From Eutrigla gurnardus (lineage: Eukaryota; Chordata; Actinopteri; Perciformes; Triglidae), in contig OY741271.1 of the NCBI GenBank assembly GCA_963514095.1, positions 15,211,772-15,275,771 of the forward strand: a stretch of DNA of 64,000 nucleotides. Reading direction: 5' to 3'. Within the stretch, counting starts at the first letter, position 1; every line of letters starts with the position of its first letter. The notes below the pieces were generated by a model. It was not told where the DNA came from and did no database searches. It saw nothing but the letters and a program-made list of their open reading frames with translations. Position numbers and translations under genes: made by a program. This document shows positions 19,801-33,300 of the stretch, one piece after another.

Positions 19801-22800
19801 GTAGTGTGCGTGTTATAGTCCTCTATTGTTTTCCTTCTGTACTCGGGGGCTGCTAATGAAATTAGCCCACAGAACAACGCTGTGTACACTCCTTTAATGA
19901 GTGGATGCTGCATGTGAAAAGTCATAAACACATTTTTTTTTAGGATAAAGACGAGAGTGACACTAAAGCCGGTCTGGGCGAGTCCATGCGAAGCAGGAAG
20001 AGGGAAAAAAAGCATGTATTATTCATGGAAAAACTGTGAATGTTAGTGCTTCTTTTCCTTGTTTCAGCACGCATTTTTCCATTTGTCTTGTGATGCTAAA
20101 TTTTTAACGTTTTCCCCACATTGCATCGATGTTGCATATAATTAGTGACTTTGCCACAAAATCACTTCTGACACAAGTGTGTTTGCAAATTAGAATACTT
20201 CAGATAGGGGAAATTCAGCTGGGAGACCGGGGCCGGGAGAAGCATGAGAGGAGTCTAAATATTATATGCACTGCCCCGGAAAAGTGACAAAATCATTTGA
20301 ATTAACAGAAAAGATGAGAAAGCTAATTGAAAACTCTTGGTTTATTTATATACGTTTAGAAGGCTCATCACATTTTCAAGAGCAGGATGTGCCCTCCACA
20401 AACACGCCACTATATGCTACGCCGGAAAAAAAAAAGCAGGAAATGCTGAAGTGCATATTTGATTTATTTATTTTCACCCAGACGGATACTCAGAGCTTTA
20501 TACAGATTTTGCCATTTGGAGGTTGAAATAATGGATGGGGTGCTCATCCATTTTTAATTCCTCCATGTTGTGTGAAGGGTAAACATGCTGTTTGAGATGT
20601 CTTTTCTCTGCTGAACTGTGTTTTCTCATTATGAGACTGTGTATAGGGAGCAAAAACTAGTCACGAAAGTGCTTAAAGTGTATTGTAACAAGTCATTGAG
20701 GATGCCTTTCCGATAATGCATATTCCCGAAAGCCACTTATTTTTGAAAAGCTAAAAAAAAAAAAACTGCTTCCATAGGTCTTATTATGCTGTATATATGT
20801 GTACAAATTCAATGACGGTTGTGATTTTCCTTTAATTAATTTGTAGTGCTCAGTGATCTAAGGACAGGGATCTTTGTTGACAGACCATCCGCCCTGTGGG
20901 AAGTTATTCTGCGCGTAACACGCCGTGCAACAGCTCTGGGTTTGGACCCAGACGCCAGCGCACAGATCCGCTGATAATTTGGAATCATTTTTAATAAGTC
21001 GTAATTACACAGAGGGTCTGATTGTGCAGCCCTTGAAAATGAAATATGTTACATTGGGGCCTGATGGTAAAGGATATTGCTTGCCGTTCATACATAATTG
21101 AGCGATCTTGAATGTCAAACCAGTGGGAGAAAATGCAACAGAAGCAACAGTACACCTCACCACAAAACTACACGGCATCCTCTCCACTCCGAGCCAGCCA
21201 GCAGAGAGGAACATGTGTTATGTGGTGTACCAAAGTGCCCGAAGGAGGTGTACATTGACAGGTTTTTTTGTATTCAAGAATGCTTTCCCAAACTGCTGCT
21301 CTTTAAGTAACTAATGCTTCTTTTCCCTCCCCCTCCGTGGCTGTTAAACAGACGACAGCTTCCTTTTTAGGACCAAATCAGGCATTTTATCCTCAATGGG
21401 CTATTAAATTAGCGTCTAAAAGAGTAGATTTGACATTTAAATTAAAAGGGAAGCTTTTTCCGTGATCTGTCACCCTTTTTCTTCTGGTGCCTTTCTCTCT
21501 GGCGGAGGGTGGAGGTCTGGCAGGAGGAAGAGCATAACCTGTCTGTAAGAAGATTACCCGACTTTGTTAGTAAATGAAATACACAAGAGCCGGGGATGGA
21601 AGGTTTTTACTTCCTCCTCCTCCTCCTCTTTATAGATAAATGACTCGCTGTCTCCCGAGCAAAGGGCCATCTTTATATTTCTGATGTTTTCATGTTTAAT
21701 GCGTTGTATATTTCATACTGCCATCTTTATGCTCTGCCTTTTTGCATTTTCTTTTAAAGCTCAAATGCGGTTATTGATGCCCCTCTAGTACATTATGCAT
21801 TATTTGTTGGTAAGTACCATTTTTGCATATTGACGGTAACAAGAAAATGCATGTATGGAAATTCTAATATAAATTGACTTATATGTATAGGCTTAGACTC
21901 TGCGCACTAAGCTATTCTGCAAATAATATATAGTTCTCCGTGCTGCTAATCCTGAGGAGCAGTCCTGCGGGCTCGGAGGAGAGAGAAAAAACAACCTGGG
22001 TCTTTAGCTTTTAAAGACTTTTATCTTATATTACAGGAATGACAGACTGTGCCTCTTTCTAAGGCTTTTATGCTTTGTTTCAAGGGGGGGTGGAGAGATG
22101 CATGAGGAGACGAAGGGTGATATTGATAAGGATGGAAGGTGCAGAGGAGTGTACTCCAGTGTAATGCAGCTTTATGATGCCCTTTTTCATTTAGCATGAA
22201 TGGTTTTTATGATTCCATTTCTTGGGTGAACAGGGATGAAAGAGGACCGAGGGGTTGAAACAGACAGAGGACACATCGAAGCCATTGAAAAACACTTTGC
22301 CGTCTTCATCGCCAACACAATGAAACCCTTTCACTCAAAATGGCCCAACTAACCTCAATCATTGAACGTCTAAAACAGACATTCAGGCAGAAATGTGAAT
22401 GAAGTCGACTGTGAACCGAATGTGTTTCCCTCCCAACAGCTGTATGAAAAACCCCCCCTCGTTAACAATTTCCACATTTTGGTTACTTAGCTATTACCTC
22501 ATTATCAGGTTTTATTTGTCGTGGATCTCTGGAATGTGGAAAAATCTATTTAAATCAAAGCATCACTTTTAACACCAAGAGCTCTTATCATTTGCACCGT
22601 TTAACAACATTTTTCCTTCCCAGGATTTCTTAGTCATACGAGCATTTGAAGGTATAGTATAATGTGGACTTACATAACAAGTTTCCAACCCCTTTTAATA
22701 CAAATCGTCAGGATGCAACTGTCTCAGCTACAAAACATAATATGAACCTTTATATTACCGTTATATCATATACAGTAACAGGAGGGTTGTTATTTTTATG

Positions 22801-22889
22801 TTATTTTCACGTTATTTTCACGTTTTATCCAACCATCCTCAACTGCACTCAGTATCCGATGTATGCTTATTTCTGATGTTAAGGTATTA

Positions 22890-23600
22890 TAGGAGAGACG
22901 TGATGTTCGTAACGTCAATATTAATTAGTCCCAGTTGAAGAGGAAGAAGTAGGCTACAGACACTTTTGGTAAAGTTGGGACTTTTTATCAGTAGCCAGGG
23001 TTTTACCGGCAGTAGATGGTGGTCAGCACGCTCGCACGGTTTGGAGAAGCAGGCAGGAGCACTGAAGCTAAGCAATGTGCTGCTGTGGACGGAGTTAGCA
23101 GCAAAATGTATATTAGCCACCTAAAAAAAAGGCCTACCTACCGTATATGAAGTTAATATCAATCTAAGTGTACGCAATATTTACAACATTGTCAATGCCT
23201 TAGCTTGTCGTCAGACAGCCTTTTCTCACAGGAAAGTGAACTCCTTTGACAAATCGGCTGGCGTTTCCATTTGCTAGTTCGTCTGCGTTACTTTGGCGAA
23301 TCAAAACTAACCCTTTAAAACACAAAAGTCCCACAAAAACAGAGACAGATTAACTGACCGGTACACCAGCAGCTCCCGTGTTGCATTATTGTGTTATGTT
23401 AAGGCAAGAAAACCACTTGGTTAGGGTTAGAAAAAACCTTAAAACGTTTTAGCTTTAAATACGCTACAGAAATAACAGTTACTTTTGGTTAAAAAAAAGT
23501 CCTGCATTTGTTCGAACAATTCTTCACCACTTCCTCCCAACTGTAGCAGGATTCTGGCTCTTTAAACTATGTCTGTTGCGAGTGTGTAATAATGACTTGG
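22890..23600. repeat. Fish dispersed repeat
   Basis: Pieces such as 'ggcagtagatggtggtcagc', 'agcaggcaggagcactgaag', 'aagcaatgtgctgctgtgga', 'ttagccacctaaaaaa' and 'aaccacttggttagggttag' resemble, from memory, high-copy percomorph repeats. Whether they form one element or two adjoining ones, and their class, cannot be settled by eye. Confidence 0.5.
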
Positions 23601-26600
23601 ATGAGTTTATATTGTAGTTAGTTGAGGGTGCCTAAAGGGTGCATAAAGGGTGCCGTGTGCGTTGGCAGCAGATGTTGTGGGGAGCGACCAAATATCTCCT
23701 GAGGTAGATCAATCTAGTTCATGTTACTGTCCATCACTGTTGTTTTCTGAGTAAAAGGAAATTAAATGTTCATCAAATAAGTCCAGAAGAAAAGCAGGAT
23801 CCTCCGTCAGACACAGATCTGCAGAGTGAACTTCAATAGGCTTATTTCTGACATGGATATGAATTACATCCCATCAGCATTACAGATTAGGGCTTCCTAT
23901 TATATTAAAAATGAATAAATATATGTTGCCCCTCTCACTTAAGGTTGGTGAAACCTTAAACAAACGTATGATTATATCACGCGGATGCATGACGTGGCTC
24001 GAGAGAGACCGCTGACTGATACGCACTCACATCCACATCCGCTGGCATTGAACAGTTGATATGTTTCTAAATAGGGAAATGCAGAAATTGTCATGTTGTA
24101 GATGTACTTAGTGTCTGATAAACTCATCTAAATCCTTTAGCTCTGGATGCGAGCGGACCTTGACGTTGAAACAGAGACCTGAGAAGGTTTGTAAAACATA
24201 TTAGAGGAATGCTTTGGATGGACGACTTCCGTGATCCTTACTTACTCATCTCCGCTCTGCGATCCCGATACCGATACTAACGTTTAAAGCATCCACTTCC
24301 CAGGAACAGGGCATCATTTCTCCGTCTCCCAATAAGGTTTCGTGGTTTTTATCCTCTATGTCTAAGGCACATAAAGGCTTTATAAGGGTGCTTACAGACA
24401 GACTCGAGCAGAATCAGGCTTTTTGAATCTGTTTAAATGATTTTAAAGGCGGGGCAGGAGGCTATGATTCTCTGATTTATTGCTTCCCCCCTCTTAGTTC
24501 AGATTGATGTTTTGCTTTTCCATGCCTTCCTGCTTTTATGGCATCATCTTGTGTCCAGAGATGTGGCTCCTCCAATAAAGAGCCTTTTAACTTTGCTCAC
24601 ATTTCTATAAAGAAAACAAAAGGGAAACTGTTTTAAAAACGTGTGGAAATTAATTATATTTTAACAGTATCCCGATACACGAAGCACGTGTGATACGAAT
24701 GAGGGATTTTTGCGGGTTCCCGTGCTCTCGGAGAAGACATTGATATTTTATTACTGGCCGTATATTTATAATTCTCCTTGAGGCTTCCAGCGAGGGACAG
24801 CCAATCGCATGTTATTTTATGCCGCTGCATTAAGACTCGTGCAACAAGAAAATCCTCTGAACCACAGTGTCCTCGTGTCATAAGTGTCACATTGGGCTGT
24901 TGTCTAAACAAAGACATGGCCTGGAAACAAGAGGGAGTTAGGGGGACAGGTTAGGCACAACGAGAGACATCCATTTTAATTAAATGTTACACAGTCCCGT
25001 TCCCAGGCCTTAATACAAGTCGGCTTACTGCAAAGATCTCATTTAGGACAAACAAGATGACTGCATCTTTCTCTAACTATCACCCACAGCGGAGGAGCGC
25101 CCTGCGATACTGGGCCGTAAAATGACTGATGTTTGTAAAAAGCGACATTTCTGCCTAGTAAGCACTTCCGCGGGGACGCTCCTGAGTTTTTATGTGCGGG
25201 TTCATAAACTCCCAGACTAATGCGCCCTGACACACTGTTTTGATATCATTACAGCATTATACTCATCCTTTTTTTTTTTGAGTGAAAAAATGCGAGTACT
25301 TAGAAAGTCGAAATTCATAAATAAATTTATGTCAAACTGCACTTAATATTGATTTTGTTAGTGTACAGATTCAATAATAAGGTACCGAGTGCATGAATAT
25401 TTAAATATAATCTTCATTTCTGCATCTCCTAATGGCCTTTTCTCCTCTACACTCAATTTAAACACAATTTGGAAACTATAATGTATTGAAAATGACTGGA
25501 ATTCAGCAATAAATCATAGCTGGGATACTGTGGGCCTTTTTATAAGATAGTCCAATATTAGTCTCTGGGGGGGATCTGCACAATTAGATTTCTGTTTTTT
25601 AAACTTAGCGATTATCATTCCAACTAACGTTTCGCCAGAAAGTGTTGTCTCCCCTCTTTCCAATTTCCATGCAGAAATGGAGGAGAGCCTAAATGGACTT
25701 CAGGCTAACCGGAGACGTCAAAGGTCAGATTGCAGGCGGTGGAGTACGACCTCGGCACGCCACAGAGCCGGCAAATGAATCCCACAATGTTACTTTGTTT
25801 TCCCCGTTTGCTGGAAACTCAGCAACCTGCGTAAAGTCAGTTATTGTTAACAGCTAATGGATAAAAGTAAAAGAAGAAGAGTGATGCGTCGTTCGAGGCA
25901 GCAGTCCAAGCTAGCGTAAATGAATGAACAAAAACCCCTCTAATAGGCATGTGGAGCCACAGCGTGCGATCCATATGATGGCTATCAATAATTCATTCTT
26001 GGCTTTGGCCTTTTGGGAGACATTAAGGTAATATGAAGAGCAGTCAGGCCAAATGGTTTGCAAATCCTTTTTAAGCAGCATACACGGTATCATTTACCTG
26101 ATTCCTGCGCAAGTAGCAACATTATAGTGAGTCTAACTGTTTTAGATAAGCACAATCAAAGGCACTTATGTTTCATTTGATTTGAAAGGCGAGCAGCAGG
26201 ATGGCAATATCAAAACAATTCCATTTTGCTCATATTGCTTACTTCTCTTTTTTATTGGTGCAATGTGATAAAACATAAAAGGTGTCATTAAAAATAACAG
26301 AAGAAATAAAAACATAAAAATGTGATTTTATTTAATGTGATTTTTTCTTTTTATGAGCAGCAGCACACACGGAATTCAAAAGAGAATTATGTGGGGGATA
26401 TTTGTATAAAAGTACTCATATGGACTTTGCAGTCTGCCATATCGACAGCTGCTCATAGTTTGTTGTTGGAACTTCCTCTGTGAGCGTCATCGCCCATCAA
26501 CGCCATGTGGTTCTGGTTCCTAAAACCTAAATCACACTTTGTTGTCTTCGCGGAAAAAAGCACTGCTTCAGCATTAATAATTTTGATTTCATCCCCCACT

Positions 26601-29600
26601 GCATGTGGAAGGCCATATGGATGCGATTTGTTTTGGAGAAACAGGCTTCCATTCACAAACAAACACACACACACACAACAGCCTCAAAGCTAACGCGGGA
26701 TTAGCAGAGTTTAATCGTCAGCCGTTGCCCTTAAAATAGTTTCCAACACAGGATGTTTCTGCGACTCACGCGAGGATGACTCCACCTTGTTTTCCCTGCA
26801 TGCGGATGGAGAGTGGATATACAGTATGGACTCAAAGCAGTTGGACTCCGCAGCTCTGTGATTAGTCCACGCACACACACCGTATTATGTAAAGGTGGCC
26901 CGGCAGTGGCGGCTAATGGCCTCCCTGTCTCTATAAGTTATGGATGTAGCCTTTTGTGCTGCAGGGTCGCACATAAAGGCCCCTCTTTTTAATTCACAGT
27001 CACCCATGGTCAGGCTAAATGGCTGACAGCGGAATTGGAGGCCCACGTTTATTCCAGTACACACACACTTTGTTTAAAAAATGGCTATTGACATTGACAA
27101 AAGAGCTCGAGCCGCTTTTTCTGCAGTATTTCTGCAAGGTTAAATATCCGACTGAATGTAGTCGTTTTTTTTTTTTTTTTGCTTGTGTGTGAAAAATGTC
27201 TCCCTCCGAGAAATGAATAGAGAACGTTTCCTGAAAATGTATTTCAGAATGTGTAACATCTCCAGGTACAAGTGATGATGAACCGTATGCTGGTGAGAAA
27301 GTGACAGTTGAAGTACTTTCCACAACATTCTCAGTGTTTGAGCACGTATCTCTCTGTTCCTTCTGTTTTCATTCACGTCCACTCGCTGAAATTAAAGACA
27401 TGTGCACTAACTTTATGACTGCGTGTAAATTAAAAGAATTAAAAGGAGACTGAAAAAGATATCTTCAGGAAAACACACTAAGAGTTTGTGTAGAAAAAGG
27501 AGACTTTTTTTTTCTTTCCTCCCACGAAAACATGCTAATAAAGCAGCAGAATCTGGGCAGTTTAGCGTAAATGTGCCGTGCAGAGCGGTACTACACGTCC
27601 ACCTGGCAACCGTGGTTCATAATATCTCTAATTCAAGCTTCATAACATAAAAGCCATAAAAGCTCGGCCTGGCAGCCTCTCATGTTAATTGCGTCCGCGC
27701 CTTCAACAAAGCTTGTTTTCGCAGCCTAACACTGATTACAAAATGTTGCAGAATCCTGATCTGTGAGTTTCTGGGTAGCACTTCATTTTTTCTCCCCCCC
27801 TTGAGTAGATTATTAAAAATTGATCATTCTTTGTAATAGCTTCATTTCTGTCGGTTTTCATATTTTAATCTGGTTTTAAGGAAAACACGAAGCATTAATC
27901 AAATATGACAGAACATACTCTTAATGTAATCATGCAGGGGAATATGAATTGCAAATGCCTCACCACCACCACCAGCACCACCCCTCCTCCTCCCCCTCCA
28001 TCCCAAATGTACTTCCATTAATGTTACAAAATAAAATAATCATGACCATTTTAAATAGAAATCAACTACATGGAATGCGACAGAATATTTTTAGAATTGG
28101 GTTTGTGTGAAATGGCGAAAATGCAGAGGCTTTGCATCAAAAGCCGGCAGCGTAATGCTGTGAACAAGCGGCGGCGCCTTTGGGACGGCGACTCAAGACA
28201 AATGCGAGGCGACGCACGCTTCGCCAGGCCCCATTTCCTCGCTGATCGAGATGGAACACAAGTTTTCTATGTCAAGAACAAAGATTCTTCTTAGCTGATA
28301 TGATTCTTGACTAATGGTACATCATCGCCTCCTTCACTGTCCTCGTCGACGAGATTGACAGGTTGAGGCCCCGGACTGCGCCGCAGAGATTACACGTCTC
28401 TCCGCTCGTAATGGATGTTAAAGAAATTCAAGATTAAGACATTAAAAAAAAAGAAAAAGACAGGAAGAAGGAAGAAGGAAAAGCCTTCAACAACTGCAAA
28501 AACAACTGGTGCCTTTGAGATCTTTGAGAGCTCGAAATTAGTGCGCTGATGACATCCTGCAATTATCGTAATACATTATGAACGACCAGGCGCCACTATA
28601 GATCGCATTTATGGACAAAAATATCTCATCAGCATTTAGAAGTTTTCCTTAAAGGGAGTGGGACAGAGCATTCCAGAGACATTCGCTTGAAATGGAGAGG
28701 CACCTTTCAAAACAAGTCAATATTCTGCACAGAAGAAAGAGGTCCTAATTAGATTCATTTGCCTCTCGGATCAATGTTTTCCTAGGGATGTGAGTTATAA
28801 AGTCGGAGTGGAGCATAAATAATCAAAAACAAATAAAGATGTGTGTTTGGAGAAATATGGCTGATAGTGCTCATAAAATCTCAGGCCCGGCACGCAAAAG
28901 CAAAATGAATATTTAAAGATGGGAAGGAAAGAAAATAGCTCAGGAAGGAAGGAAGAAAAAAAAAAAGTCAGTTTCTAAAAAGGTCTGACCTTGGCCAGCA
29001 GAGTGGAGGAATCCTTTAGAGGGTACCTTGGCCATACTAAGTGAAAAGTAGATAATTTGTTAATGTCACGCACTTGTTGGAAATGGCAGATAAATGGATT
29101 TCAGCCATTATTTTCCAGCCTAAGTGAAGTGAAGGAGGAAACGTTGCGGAGAGGACAAACCCAGTTATGACTGATAAGTGTCTAAAAGCTAATGAAGGCT
29201 GGCTAGGCCAAGGTCAATGGCTGCTAGTGAGATGCTATGTGCTGCTCCGTTGTCCTGCCGCTTAAATATAGAGGAAATATACATTGAGCTTTTAACACCT
29301 TGAAACATAGGAGAGACTGGTATATGAAATATGGGCATGTAATGGCTTTTTAATGACGGCCTCCCAGCCCACTATTCTGGCCTGAGATTGGAAATCGGAG
29401 GTGAACCTTGATATCACTACGCTAAGTGCTTGTAATGCACCGTAACTTCTGGCCATCCTGTTGAGTGAGACAGTTCAGGCCATGAGATGAATGCCCCCTG
29501 TACTGGACAGGGCCTCTGCTGGCAGGAGGACACTGCACTCCCCGTGATCCCAGCCAGAGTTACTCTGTAGTTCATAACGATGGCCCAGCGACGCCGATTT

Positions 29601-30306
29601 GTTGATTCCCGGGTCAAAAGATGTCCAGATGTCCCGATAAAACGGGCCTGAATTTCATTTAACAAAATTCATCTTTTTATCTTTTACTTCTGCTTCGCAT
29701 TGACGTGAAGTGAATGAACTTTGGGCACTTTGTGTCTCGAGGACTCTTCATCAAATCCATTTTTTACTGGGAATACCTAAGGTCAAGAAACACATGAGTT
29801 TGGCGCCGATTTAAAGATCCGCTGCAACATCTGTTCTAATTTGTCCACATACAAGTTCAATAAACACTTAAAAGCTCATTTATCCCATCTCTGTCATTGA
29901 AAAATTGATTATCCATTAATCCGCAAATGTGTTTTGTTTCAAAAGTTTATGTGCACTTGTGTAATATGTATCATAAGGATCTTTATTGTGCAGAATGTGC
30001 AAAATCGTCTTCAGCGCGCAGCTTCATAAACAACACAATAAATACCAGACATGTAGCGTCAACAAATAACCGGATTTCTATAAAAGACAGCTGAAAAACA
30101 ACGGAATGATTGAGTAATAATGATCCGTGATTTGAATAAAGTTTGGCTTCGACACAAAATCACATGTGCGTGTCTCAAACTTCAGAAGAGGAAATACATC
30201 ATTCAGCACTGTGAAAGCCAAATATGGTCATATGGCAACAGTATTAAAAAACACATTTTAGAGTGGATTAATGTTCATCAAAAACTTTTTTATACTCATT
30301 CTTAGA

Positions 30307-30395
<89 letters not shown>

Positions 30396-33300
30396 CAGAG
30401 AGAGAGAGAGGAGGCTGCTTTAAATGCTACAGTTTGGGTATAAGCTGACCCTTGGCTGGACTCTCAGTTTTGACTCCCATAATCCAATCAGCTGGGTGAA
30501 TAATTACAAAATAATAACACCGGTGCAACATCATCTTGGCTCCATCCAGTAGAGTGGCTTCCCTTCCGCCACTTGTGTGCTTAATGTCCTCTAAAGACCC
30601 ATATTACACCCCAATTAGATGGCACTCTTGTTTCCTTACATCAAGGGCTTGACTCTACTGGCTTGTCACCCTCCCTTGGCCTAATCAATTTCATTACTCC
30701 AGTTACAGCCCCAGCCCCGGGAAAGCTGTGCCCTTAAACTTCAGCTCCTGCTCCGATCGATCAATAGCCCACGTCCCTGCCAAGGTTCCATTTAAAGTTC
30801 ATTTATTTCAAGCCATCATATAAAACAAGACAGAGCATCGATGCAGCCCCACTTTGTTTTATTTGACTGAGGATTTCCACCATGACACTCAAATCCACTC
30901 CGGTTTTACTCTTAAAGCTGTTCTGGGAACAGGCACCCGGTAGGATCACAATACAACCCAGCTTATTTACTTCCTGTTTTCCAACCGTGAGTCACGCCTT
31001 GACTTCTGCTCTGCGTGCCGGTGTACAGACAGAAGCTGATTTATTTCCCGTCCATGACATGGACCTTATTACGGTATTCCAAAGCTGCAGCCTGAACACA
31101 AATGAAGAGTTTCCTGTATGCTAAACGCGCCACGTCATGCATGCTTAAAACCCGTGTTTTTTTCTCCCGTTGGAATGAAAAAAATTTAGAGCCACCTTTT
31201 TCCTCAGGATGCAAACACCGAGCAACACGAGCAAACTCTGAAAGTGTAAACGAGTTTCTGTGAAATATCACACATTATGTACAGTTTCACCTACCGCGGT
31301 TCCTTCTTCACATATTTTTTTTTTTTTGTGGATCCCACAAGTGTAACATCCTATATTATCACCAGTTAATTAATTTCAATGATTAATGAAATATAGCTAG
31401 GTCTGTCTCCTCCATTACATACTTTATTTGTGAAGTCTATAGAGATGCCAAGCTTTGGTGCGCAATTATATACAGAATTAAGATCCTTAAATATTCATAA
31501 GGGTTATATAGAAGATGATCGTGATTGTGAAAGCCCGCATCTTCAGCCCTTCATTAACCAGACAACTTCATTATCATTCACAGCTTGACAAATCAGTGGC
31601 ATGGTTTTGGAAATCTAATGAACATAATTTGCTTTGGATATTGTGAATGAGGTCCCAATTTACATGAAAGTGGCCCCCAACATTGATTGAAGTGGTGTGT
31701 TTTACTTATTTTTGCTGCTCGGATTGTGTCGCAATGTGATTCTGTGTTTCGCAGCTTAGAGCACAAAGATTCTGAAAAGAACCATTTGGTCGGTCCAGAG
31801 ATTAACTTGGAGCTTCAAAACGAACCGTTTCAAACAAACAAATTAGGATTTAACGTCCCATGACAGGTGTCAGGATAGAGCTGGAGTGACTCTTCAGAGT
31901 TTGTTGATTTGTGCTGCCGGTGAGTCAAAGCTGACGGGTCGACCCGCCGCCCGAGCCAGACTCCTCAGACGTCCACTCACCGCCACCTGAGAGTGACTTC
32001 ACGACCTGTCAGAGGACATTTCCACCCCATTGTCTCTCTCCTTCACCCTCTGTGGTCACCACTCCCACAAACAGCTTATTCTCATGACATTTATTTATTC
32101 ATAATATGCTGATATAAGTGGACAAAAAGTGCAAAATCTCATATCATGCAGAGAAGATTTTTTTTTTAAATTATATATTTTGATTGTTGCTTGAAATGGA
32201 TAAAAAACATTAAACATTAATAAAGTAAATTTATAAAGATGGTCAACAAATGAAAAAAAACAAATACATCTGAATCATCAAAAATAATTACTTGAATGCC
32301 TGAACTTTCACTTTATTTACAAGATAGAAAAATCTAGAACTTTTTTTTTTGTATCATGAATGTTTGAGTAGTTCAAGGCACATCCACAACATTAAGGGCT
32401 TTACTTTGGTTTCTGGAATATATAATTCTGCTTTTCCCTTTGCTTAAAAGTGCTTATTTCATGCATTACATTTTACCTTCATCTTCATACAAGGTTATTA
32501 AATAAGTATTAAATGAAAGGGCACTGTGTGAAAAATGGCATAGGTGACCTCAGACTCCGTGGGGATTTTAATAACAACTCGCTCCGTTTTAAGAGCGATG
32601 TTTCATGTTGACCCGCGTGGCACTGACTGAGTTACACTGTGGTCTTTCAGAGCGCCACTTTGATGGAGCAGGCTCCATTCAGTAGCACATTTGGGTTTAA
32701 ACCAACAAAAAAAAAAAAACAACGATACAATGAGCATGTCAGCTTTGCCACACATGGCAAAAAAGCCCTACTGCAGAAGGGCCTGGCAGGAAGAGGCCCG
32801 TCTCTGGGAGTGATTTCTTCCAAAGCTGGCCCAAATGAAAGCATCTTGTTTTAATCAGGGATTCTGGCTGCGATAGCTGCAGTGGGAGCTGTGAGGACTT
32901 GGCAGTCAGTCGCGTTGCAGACTGTGGCACTCGTACAAAATACACAAATATTTCCACAGTAATTATGTGTCAAGTTAAACAAGCAATTGAGGGCTCGGGC
33001 TGAATGTGTTGGGAGGGAGCACTGAGCGAAGGAGCCCGGTGTGTTACTTGGATTCAAGGGATGGAGTGAGACCCCCAGCAAGACAAATTAGGCCATCAGA
33101 CTTTGATAGGCTTTAGGATATTTTTTTTTTTTTGCTCCGGCAAATGCAACAGACCGCATTGTAATTTTGAATGCTCAGTGGATTGAGCAATATCATGTGG
33201 TGTTGCCACATCTCGTTCCACTGGAGGAAGGCGCTCTCAGTTCACAAGATAGAGTTCAAAGACTGGGTGGATGGCCAGAGGGACTAAGTAATTGTGAGAT

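Larger units (their letters stand above)
13626..22880. other. Gene desert, first part
   Basis: I see no gene with coding character on either strand; open frames here are short and lack splice context or recognisable domains. The stretch contains homopolymers, CA and GTT microsatellites (listed separately) and long AT-rich blocks rich in TAATTA and ATGCAT words, such as 21,690-21,960. By synteny it lies between ciroz and casz1. Confidence 0.7.

Noticed and set aside
28975..29220. Two nuclear-receptor half-sites (TGACCTTGG and CAAGGTCA)
   Set aside because: Single half-sites of this length are frequent by chance and are not arranged as a dimer site.
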